This document shows positions 1 to 5,347 of a stretch of 10,971 nt of DNA, in pieces. Origin of the DNA: Polyangiaceae bacterium (lineage in GTDB: Bacteria > Myxococcota > Polyangia > Polyangiales > Polyangiaceae); assembly GCA_025936205.1 (NCBI GenBank), contig JAICTU010000313.1, positions 1 through 10,971 of the forward strand, given 5' to 3'. Below the pieces are notes generated by a model. The model ran no database searches. It was not told where the DNA came from and saw nothing but the letters and a program-made list of their open reading frames with translations. Made by a program: the position numbers and the translations under genes. The first letter of the stretch is position 1. Each line of letters starts with the position of its first letter.

Positions 1-1
1 C

Positions 2-1033
2 AAGCGGCGCCGGCGCAGCCTGCTGCGCAGGTCGAGCATCGCTGTTGCGGTCGCCGCGGGTGTCTTCGGCATCGTCCTCTCGCTCTGGATGCACGATCGC
101 TCGGCTGCTCCGCTCGCAGCACGGCAGGTCTCCAGCCACGATACTTCCGGCGAGCAGAGCGCCCCGAGCCACGCGGTCCTGCTGAATGACAGCGTCGGCG
201 ATGTGCGCGTGGTCGACGCGCACGGCAGCTTGCTCCGCGACCCATCGGGCCTGGCCGAGGGCTACGGCGTCCGCACCGGCGAAGGCAGCGCCTCGCTCGG
301 CTTTTCGAGCGGCGCTCTGGCGCGCGTGGCGCGGGGCAGTGCCCTGACGCTGACGGCCACCGAGCGCACGGAATCGTTGCTCTTGACGCGCGGTCGCGTG
401 GACGTGGAAGTGCCGAAGCTCGACCGCGAGCGCGGCTTCTCGGTGGAGACGCCGGACGCGAAGGTCGTCGTGCACGGCACCGGCTTCAGCGTGAGCGTCG
501 CTCCAGAGAACGAGCGCGAAATTCGCACCGCGGTGAGCGTCACGCACGGCGTGGTGTCGGGGCAGCACCAGGGCCGCGAGGTCCGCCTCAGCGCCGGGCA
601 GCACTGGCCGGACGACTTCGAGGCGCCGGCCGCGGCGGATGCCGGCGATGAGAGCCTCGAGCGCGACGTCGAGACGAGCAAGGAATCCGTGCGCGAGAAG
701 CCTCGCGGCAAGCACGCCGGCAAGGCGACCCGCAGCCGGCGAGCGCCGAGCGCGCGCGAGTCGCGCGAGCTCGCCGAGCAGAACGGACACTTCGCGCGCG
801 CCATGCTGCTGAAAAACCAGGGCCAGGCGCAGGACGCGCTGAGCGAGCTCACGCACCTGCTGCGGAGCCACCCGGCGTCTCCGCTCCGTCAGGAGGCGCG
901 CGTGGAGCGCCTCCGGATCTTGCGCAGCCTCGGGCGCAGGGACGAGGCACGCCGCGAAGCCAGCCGCTATCTGAGCGACTTCCCCGACGGGTACGCGGCT
1001 CAGGAGGCGCGCGAGCTGCTCGAGGAGCCATGA
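2..1033 (+). CDS. Membrane-anchored FecR-domain protein with TPR-like C-terminus (5' end outside window)
   Basis: The reading frame is open from base 2, so the gene starts upstream; the ATG at 89 lies after the membrane helix and is unlikely to be the start. Visible residues 1-11 are Arg-rich (KRRRRSLLRR), and residues 12-30 form one hydrophobic helix, giving an N-in, C-out topology. A FecR-like domain follows at about residues 59-204, with GYGVRT, LGFSSGA, the core ETPDAKVVVHGTGF and a closing LSAGQHWP. A charged linker leads to helical TPR-like repeats at about 259-341. FecR proteins relay envelope signals to ECF sigma factors, and TPRs bind proteins. The FecR part aligns along its length with that of the gene at 5348-6793, which is preceded by a similar Arg-rich membrane helix. 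The missing N-terminus could therefore be a sigma domain or an anti-sigma domain. The stop overlaps the next start (ATGA), so the two genes are translationally coupled. Domain calls are fairly sure; function is inferred. Confidence 0.85.
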   Translation, partial: KRRRRSLLRRSSIAVAVAAGVFGIVLSLWMHDRSAAPLAARQVSSHDTSGEQSAPSHAVLLNDSVGDVRVVDAHGSLLRDPSGLAEGYGVRTGEGSASLGFSSGALARVARGSALTLTATERTESLLLTRGRVDVEVPKLDRERGFSVETPDAKVVVHGTGFSVSVAPENEREIRTAVSVTHGVVSGQHQGREVRLSAGQHWPDDFEAPAAADAGDESLERDVETSKESVREKPRGKHAGKATRSRRAPSARESRELAEQNGHFARAMLLKNQGQAQDALSELTHLLRSHPASPLRQEARVERLRILRSLGRRDEARREASRYLSDFPDGYAAQEARELLEEP

Positions 1034-1761
1034 GAGCGTCGCTCTTCGTGTGTGCGTGCGGGCTGCTCGCCTGCGAGGCGCAGCAAGTGCGCCTCTTCCC
1101 CGTGCTGGGCGCGACCCCCGACTCCGGTGTTCCCGGGCCCGCCCAGCCCGCCCAGCCCGACGCCAGCGTGGCGCCGCCTCCCGCGCCCCCAGCGCCGGAA
1201 CAACCGGCATGTCGTTCGCTCGAGTGCTCGAGCTGCGCAGCCGAGCCCTCGGCGTGTATCGTTGCGGGCACGCCCTGGCTGTGTCATCCGTGGACGGGCA
1301 GTTGTTCCCTGCCGTGTGCTCCCGAGAGCGCCAGCTCGCAGTGTCCGCGCGAGCAGCGCTGCCACCCCGACTATGGCCTGTGCGTGGAGTGCGTGGGCGT
1401 TGCCGACTGCGCCGGGGCCACACCCGCCTGCGACCCTCAGCGAAACGTCTGCGTCGAGTGCACGGGCGACGCGAACTGCAGCGCGCCCACGCCGGCGTGT
1501 GACACCAGCGCGCAGCGCTGCGTCCCGTGCACCCGGCGCGAGCACTGCGCTGCCGGGCAGGTCTGCGACCCGGCGCAGCACACCTGTGTGCAGTGCGTGT
1601 CGAGCGCGGACTGCGCGAACCTGGGGGGTGACAATGACCGAAACGTATGCGACCCCGCCAACCACGTCTGCGTCGAGTGCTTGACCAACGCCGATTGCAA
1701 GGAGCCTGACAAGCCCTTCTGCAAGGCGAGTGAGCTCGAGTGCGACGACGACAGCGACTGA
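1030..1761 (+). CDS. Cys-rich repeat lipoprotein
   Basis: This 243-aa protein has a short lipoprotein signal (MRASLFVCACGLLAC, lipobox Cys15), so it is probably lipidated and exported. Residues about 28-58 are a Pro/Ala-rich spacer. From about residue 61 the protein is packed with cysteines. Residues 118-238 form five tandem units of 22-28 residues of the form CVxC...ADC...C, beginning at Cys118, 141, 164, 186 and 214. Such modules are probably disulphide-bonded outside the cytoplasm. Similar Cys-rich lipoproteins are frequent in myxobacteria and rarely have known functions. The tail is acidic (DDDSD). The start overlaps the stop of the FecR-TPR gene, which suggests one operon and perhaps a role as an envelope partner of that protein (inference). 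No enzymatic motif is seen. Confidence 0.85.
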   Translation: MRASLFVCACGLLACEAQQVRLFPVLGATPDSGVPGPAQPAQPDASVAPPPAPPAPEQPACRSLECSSCAAEPSACIVAGTPWLCHPWTGSCSLPCAPESASSQCPREQRCHPDYGLCVECVGVADCAGATPACDPQRNVCVECTGDANCSAPTPACDTSAQRCVPCTRREHCAAGQVCDPAQHTCVQCVSSADCANLGGDNDRNVCDPANHVCVECLTNADCKEPDKPFCKASELECDDDSD

Positions 1762-1783
1762 GCATCGCCGCCCGCCACGGCGA

Positions 1784-1798
1784 GAGCCGCCTCGGCTC
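1784..1798 (+). terminator. Hairpin after Cys-rich lipoprotein gene, possible terminator
   Basis: A perfect 6-bp inverted repeat, GAGCCG-CCT-CGGCTC, lies 23 bases after the stop codon. It sits inside a wider inverted repeat, GAGCATC (1760-1766, overlapping the stop) with GATGCTC (1810-1816). No T-run follows, so it is not a classical intrinsic terminator. It could instead be an RNA-stabilising 3' hairpin. Confidence 0.3.
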
Positions 1799-1860
1799 GC
1801 GGCCTCGTTGATGCTCTCCAGAGTCGGAGCGCGCGTCGAGGCCCCCGGCGCGCCGACAGG

Positions 1861-2100
1861 CACACGGCGATCCCGAAGCCTCTGAGCTTCACGCGCTCGT
1901 TCCCGCTGCCAGGGTCGACGACAACCACGTGCGCCGGCTCGAGCGGCAATGCGTCCGCATCGAGCCCTGTCGCAAGGGCGCGCCGGCGAGGTGCTCGGTG
2001 ACCACGAAGGGCAAGCCGTCGCTGAACACGTCGAAGCCATAGGTCTCGACGATGCGTCCGTGCTGCAGCACGGCGCACCTTGCGCAGGCCGCTGCGCGGG
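1861..2100 (-). pseudogene. Remnant of a Ser/Thr protein kinase gene
   Basis: Read on the minus strand, two frames together resemble part of a bacterial Hanks-type kinase. Frame one (about 2100-1985) gives LQHGRIVETYGFDVFSDGLP followed by FVVTEHLAGAPL, matching the usual 'QHPNIV..Y.F....DG.P..V.E.L.G..L' stretch. The frame then shifts, and the second frame (about 1960-1861) gives LEPAHVVVVDPGSGNERVKL followed by RGFGIA. This matches 'LKPANVVLVDPGSGE..KLLDFGIA'. The roughly 35 residues normally between the two segments are missing, the HRD catalytic Asp is not present, and DFG has become GFG. Neither the ATP-binding N-lobe start nor the APE segment and beyond is recognisable. This is a decayed, inactive fragment, not a functional gene. 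Coordinates are approximate. Confidence 0.65.
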
Positions 2101-2436
2101 TTGTCGAAAGCCCCGATCTTCGATCGACCGTGACCGCGGAAGCTGTGCGATCGCTTGCATTTTTCCCGGGGTCTGGCGCTTCGAAATCGACGCTTCCCGC
2201 GCTCCGTGCCCGGAGCGAGCAGCAAGCCGGCGAGCCATCTTCGCGGCGCACACTACTGCACGCGGCGCGCACAGACGCGCGCACAGCGGAAATCGTCCGC
2301 GCCCTTGCCTGATCCCGCGGGCAGCGGGAACTAAGCAGACTCTTCTGCAGCGGCGCGAACCGGATCCCCGAGTGAGTGGAAGGTCCGCGAGGATGCCCAA
2401 CGGCACGGCCGCTGCTCACCCGAGACGAGGCCGACC

Positions 2437-3249
2437 TTGAAAAAGTGCATGCGAAGTTCAGCATTGATCGCGAGCGAGTGGCTGAAGATCAGCGGAGTGG
2501 TGTTCACCATGGGCGCCCTGGCCATGGCCTGCAGCGCGGGCGCGGGTGGTGGTGAGGAGTCGACGCCCACTCCATCGCCGAGCAACACGAACACATCGAC
2601 GCGACCCGCGAACAGTTCTGCTCAAAGCTCGAGCAACACCGGTACGCCGGCCGCCTCGAGCAACGGCACGAGCAGCAGCGCGAACGGCGGAGCCACGACT
2701 GCTCCGGCGGCGGCGCCTCCGCCGAGCGCCGCGCCCGCCGCGCCTGCTCCCAGCGACAACGTCATCGATGAAGACGACGTCCTGTTGAACCCGCCGAGCA
2801 GTGGCGAAAGCCCGCGGGGCAATCAAGCGGCCGACGAGGACGACGATGACGATGATGACGACGACGACCGCGACGATGATGACGACGACGACGATGACGG
2901 CAACCAGGCCGGCGGCAACCAGGCCGGCGGCAACCAGGCCGGCGGCAACCAGGCCGGCGGCAACCAGGGCCAGAATCAGAACAATGTCACCTTCGCAACC
3001 ATCTATCCGATCCTGGTGACCAACTGCTCGCGCTGTCACGCCAACGGTGGCCTGCCGCAGCTCGCCAACGCCAACATCGAGACCGCGTTCAACGCCGCCC
3101 GCCGCGAAGCGCGCGACATCGTCGAGTTGATCCAAGACGGCGAGATGCCGGCCGATACCTGCAATGGGCCGCCCGGCAGCAACGGTTGCGTCTCCAGCGC
3201 CGACTTTGCCCTGATCCGGCAGTGGGTCAACGGGGGCACCTTGCGCTGA
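2437..3249 (+). CDS. c-type cytochrome-like lipoprotein with Asp run and NQAGG repeats
   Basis: This 270-aa exported protein starts at a TTG that is placed 6 bases after GAGG (2427-2430); an in-frame ATG at 2449 lacks good spacing. The signal region ends in ALAMAC, with putative lipid Cys32. Residues about 35-130 are Ser/Thr/Pro/Ala-rich, a likely flexible stalk. Residues 133-154 are almost all acidic (20 Asp and one Glu in 22). Four NQAGG pentapeptides follow, then NQGQNQNN. The C-terminal 85 residues form a mono-haem c-type domain: IYPIL, the haem motif C197-S-R-C200-H201, Met237 in DGEMP as a possible axial ligand, and a closing IRQWVNGGTLR. Domains of this kind are found in cell-surface redox proteins. 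The likely role is electron transfer or haem binding on the periplasmic or outer surface. The Asp run may bind cations (speculation). It could also be a degenerate haem domain with a structural role. Confidence 0.85.
   Translation: MKKCMRSSALIASEWLKISGVVFTMGALAMACSAGAGGGEESTPTPSPSNTNTSTRPANSSAQSSSNTGTPAASSNGTSSSANGGATTAPAAAPPPSAAPAAPAPSDNVIDEDDVLLNPPSSGESPRGNQAADEDDDDDDDDDDRDDDDDDDDDGNQAGGNQAGGNQAGGNQAGGNQGQNQNNVTFATIYPILVTNCSRCHANGGLPQLANANIETAFNAARREARDIVELIQDGEMPADTCNGPPGSNGCVSSADFALIRQWVNGGTLR
2899..2967 (+). repeat. 15-bp tandem repeat encoding NQAGG
   Basis: Four exact copies of GGCAACCAGGCCGGC (2899-2958) are followed by a partial copy (2959-2967), inside the cytochrome-like lipoprotein gene. 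The unit is a multiple of three, so copy-number change by replication slippage would lengthen or shorten the linker without breaking the frame. The copies are identical at the DNA level, which points to recent expansion or homogenisation. Confidence 0.95.
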
Positions 3250-3253
3250 TCTT

Positions 3254-3277
3254 CTGAGCTCACAGGGTGGAGCTCAG
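3254..3277 (+). terminator. Hairpin between convergent genes, possible bidirectional terminator
   Basis: A perfect 8-bp inverted repeat, CTGAGCTC/GAGCTCAG, with an 8-base loop begins four bases after the stop of the cytochrome-like lipoprotein gene. The gene downstream is on the opposite strand, so a symmetric hairpin here could end transcription from both sides. There is no T-run on either side, so the call is tentative. Confidence 0.4.
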
Positions 3278-3351
3278 CGACACCCTCGCTGTTGCTGGCG
3301 GACCGGGTCCACGCGGGCGGAAGGCGCCGCGCCGGCGCTCGTCAAGGAGTG

Positions 3352-4869
3352 CTACTTCGACGGCGACGGCGCGCTCCCGCGCGCATGGAACGGCGCATCG
3401 AGCGCACGACGAGCGTCGCCCGTCAGCGTCCCCGTGCGCGCGCTCTCTCGAACTTCCGCGAAGCTGGAGCGAATGGACCTCGTCTGGCTCTGCACCCGCT
3501 GTTCGAACTCGGCCTGCCGCAGCGCGCGCTGCGCTTGCTCGAGCTGCGCCTCGCGTTGCGCCTGCCGCTCCGCTTCCATCACGCCGCCGCTGCCGTCGGC
3601 CTCGATCAGCTGCCCGCTCTCCAAATCCGGCTCGAGCGCGCCGACGGGCTTGCCTGCGCGCAGCAGCCCGCGCCCATCGGGCAGCACGATCCACGTGCCC
3701 GACTCGCCACCGTAGCGCACGGTCACACCGAGGCTGCGCTGGAGCAACTCATCGGTGAGCTGGTCGAGAGCGGACGGGTGCTTCCCATGGGCGATGTCGT
3801 ACAGGAGGGTGCCTCGCGCGTAGTCCCCCAGCGAACGATCGCCCAGGTATTCCACCAGGATTTCCGCATCCGCGTGGCCCTCGGCAAAATGGCGCAGCCA
3901 AGGCACTTGGCGGGCGCGGGTGAGCAGTGAGTCTGCATCCCGCAGAAACGGCTCGAAGCTCCGCAGCTGCTGCTGCGTCGAGAGGCACAAGGAGAAGCCG
4001 AACGGCTCGCTCCCCGGCGCGAAGAGCTTGCCACACCAGACGCCATCTCCGTACCGGGTGTTGAGGCGATAGCGCCTCGAGACGCTGCTCTCCTCGATGC
4101 GAAAACGCTGGCGCAGCCGCTCGAGAGCCGCGCCATGCCGCTCCGCCGCCTCTTCAGCGCCGATCTCATCTTCAAACAACTCGCGGCCATACCGGGCAAT
4201 GCTCCCCGTCAAGTGCTTGCCCAGAACACGGTCCCGATTGAGAAACGCCTCGGGCAGGAGCGCCGAGACGGCCGCGCTGATGCTCGGGTTCCAGGTCGTG
4301 CCGAAGCCCTTCACAGACCACGGCAACATGAGCTGCGCCCGGCTCGTCGAGCTGAGCTCGAGGGTGGCCCCGCTTGCCCACAGCATCTCGATGTGAAGAC
4401 CGGGGTAATCGTCGAGCACCTTTGTGGCCTGCAAGCGCTTCAGCACCTGTTGCAGGTTCTCGCGTTGCAGAACCCGTTCGGCGAAGTGCTGCGCCGTGTG
4501 CGGTGAGAGACCGTCCTTTTCAGCTTCGGCGCGCACGTTGCCGATCAAGGGTCGAAGGCGCTCCGCATTCAGCTCTGGTTCGAGCGGTGCCGAGGCGGCG
4601 CGCAGCAAGGCTTCGATCAACGCCGCGTCGATCCGGCGTTCGCCGGCCTTGAACCCCTGCCAGGTCTGCTCGATGTCGAGGGTTTGTTCGGTGCCCCGCC
4701 GGGCTGCCTGCACGGAGCGAATCGAGATGTGCTCGGGCAGCCCCTCGGGCAGGCGCGCGCGGGGTTGCGCCGCCTGTTCCCACTGCGGCTGCGGAGCCGC
4801 TCGCTGCGTGACGTCGCTGCAGGCCAAGGCCAGAGCGAGCGCGAGCAGGTGCCGCAACTGCCTGAACAT
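3352..4869 (-). CDS. Lipoprotein of unknown function
   Basis: The frame is open to 5172, but the ATG at 4869 is chosen because it directly begins a lipoprotein signal, MFRQLRHLLALALALAC (putative lipid Cys17). The 101 codons upstream look like random Arg/Ala-rich readthrough. The result is a 505-aa exported protein of unrecognised family. The body is mostly helical and well-ordered in composition, with a conserved-looking central block (LNTRYGDGVWCGKLF, then a second Cys in FSLCLST). These are two of the few Cys after the signal and may form a disulphide. A segment with WIVLPDGRGLLRAGKPVGAL leads to a Gln/Glu/Ala/Arg heptad-like coiled coil at roughly residues 435-475. The start has no strong Shine-Dalgarno sequence. 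It is divergent from the sigma-FecR fusion and convergent with the cytochrome-like gene. It could be a target or partner of the neighbouring signalling gene, but nothing in the sequence proves this. Confidence 0.75.
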   Translation of the reverse strand: MFRQLRHLLALALALACSDVTQRAAPQPQWEQAAQPRARLPEGLPEHISIRSVQAARRGTEQTLDIEQTWQGFKAGERRIDAALIEALLRAASAPLEPELNAERLRPLIGNVRAEAEKDGLSPHTAQHFAERVLQRENLQQVLKRLQATKVLDDYPGLHIEMLWASGATLELSSTSRAQLMLPWSVKGFGTTWNPSISAAVSALLPEAFLNRDRVLGKHLTGSIARYGRELFEDEIGAEEAAERHGAALERLRQRFRIEESSVSRRYRLNTRYGDGVWCGKLFAPGSEPFGFSLCLSTQQQLRSFEPFLRDADSLLTRARQVPWLRHFAEGHADAEILVEYLGDRSLGDYARGTLLYDIAHGKHPSALDQLTDELLQRSLGVTVRYGGESGTWIVLPDGRGLLRAGKPVGALEPDLESGQLIEADGSGGVMEAERQAQREAQLEQAQRALRQAEFEQRVQSQTRSIRSSFAEVRESARTGTLTGDARRALDAPFHARGSAPSPSK

Positions 4870-4974
4870 CGTCGCCCGCAACGCTTCCGCATGCCAGCTA
4901 CCAGCGCGTCCGTCCGACACCGTCGGTCCGTCGCTCGCTCCAGTTGCGCCCATTGCTGGACGCTCTGCGAAAGA

Positions 4975-5005
4975 GCGGGGGTCGCGAGGATCAGCGATTC
5001 CCCGC
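4975..5005. promoter_or_regulatory. Long hairpin in divergent region
   Basis: GCGGGG (4975-4980) pairs with CCCCGC (5000-5005). Inside that, TCGC (4982-4985) pairs with GCGA (4994-4997). Together they give about 10 bp with a small internal loop and an 8-base terminal loop. It would fall in the 5' leader of the minus-strand lipoprotein mRNA if transcription starts upstream of about 5010. It could be a structured leader or an operator; no function is shown. Confidence 0.3.
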
Positions 5006-5047
5006 GGCGGTGACTCGCGCACGCCCAGCGCATGCGTGTGGATGACG

Positions 5048-5075
5048 ATGCCCCCCGGACGCCCATCGGGGGCAT
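5048..5075. promoter_or_regulatory. ATGCCCCC/GGGGGCAT inverted repeat
   Basis: A perfect 8-bp inverted repeat with a 12-base spacer lies in the divergent region. The spacing (arm centres about 20 bases apart, close to two helical turns) would suit a dimeric DNA-binding protein; equally it may fold as an RNA hairpin. No regulator is identified. Confidence 0.3.
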
Positions 5076-5334
5076 TCGGCCGCGCCGCTGTGTCGGCCCG
5101 GAACAGCCCGGAATGGCGTGCTTTTCGTCTCGCTCCGCTGCAACAGAGCTCTGCGATGAAAACACGTTCCACCCGCGCCAGTTTTGTTTGGCGATCTCGT
5201 CGACGCTAACGGCAGTGTACGCCGAGGTGCGCTACGACATGCGCATCGGACGAGCTCGGCAGCGATGGTACCGGTCAGAAGTCTGAGGTTCAGGAGCGCC
5301 AGGGTCGGCTGTTCGGTCCCGGGTGCTTGCTGGC

Positions 5335-5340
5335 AGGAGG
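5335..5340 (+). promoter_or_regulatory. Shine-Dalgarno AGGAGG fixing the start of the sigma-FecR gene
   Basis: A perfect AGGAGG lies 7 bases before the ATG at 5348. The in-frame TTG at 5327 lies upstream of this site, so it cannot be served by it. The ATG at 5348 is therefore the likely start. Confidence 0.8.
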
Positions 5341-5347
5341 AGCGCGG

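Larger units (their letters stand above)
1762..2436. other. Intergenic stretch with a kinase-gene remnant
   Basis: There is no intact gene in these 675 bases. The stretch holds a hairpin just after the lipoprotein stop, a minus-strand Ser/Thr kinase remnant at about 1861-2100, and a small inverted repeat at 2313-2329 (TCCCGC/GCGGGA, loop of 5). A Shine-Dalgarno-like GAGG at 2427-2430 belongs to the next gene. Open frames exist on both strands, but they have no recognisable domains, are Arg-rich and overlap each other, as expected of non-coding high-GC DNA. I see no convincing promoter hexamers. Confidence 0.6.
4870..5347. other. Divergent intergenic region with two strong hairpins
   Basis: These 478 bases separate the minus-strand lipoprotein from the plus-strand sigma-FecR fusion and should hold both promoters. 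Two inverted repeats stand out (listed separately). A more AT-rich patch at about 5180-5212 (TTTTGT, 17 bases, GCTAAC) is a weak sigma70-like candidate for the plus strand, matching only half of each consensus hexamer. I see no clear ECF-type promoter pair and no convincing small gene. Confidence 0.4.

Noticed and set aside
262..852. Long minus-strand open frame opposite the FecR-TPR gene
   Set aside because: It is antisense to a well-supported domain protein, Ser/Arg-rich and without domains; long antisense frames are expected in high-GC DNA.
1000..2406. 468-aa minus-strand open frame across the Cys-rich lipoprotein and the intergenic stretch
   Set aside because: It is Arg/Ala-rich with no recognisable domain, and it crosses both a clear plus-strand gene and the kinase remnant, whose recognisable blocks lie in other frames.
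2839..2898. GAC/GAT run as a CRISPR-like or microsatellite element
   Set aside because: It is in frame inside a coding sequence and uses mixed GAC and GAT codons, so it is an Asp run under protein-level selection, not an array with spacers.
5100..5125. ECF-type promoter GGAAC...CGTC upstream of the sigma-FecR gene
   Set aside because: The spacer is 21 bases, longer than the usual 15-17, and the site is over 200 bases from the start codon.
4870..5172. N-terminal extension of the minus-strand lipoprotein to 5172
   Set aside because: The extension has no domain, and the ATG at 4869 begins directly with a lipoprotein signal that would be buried otherwise.
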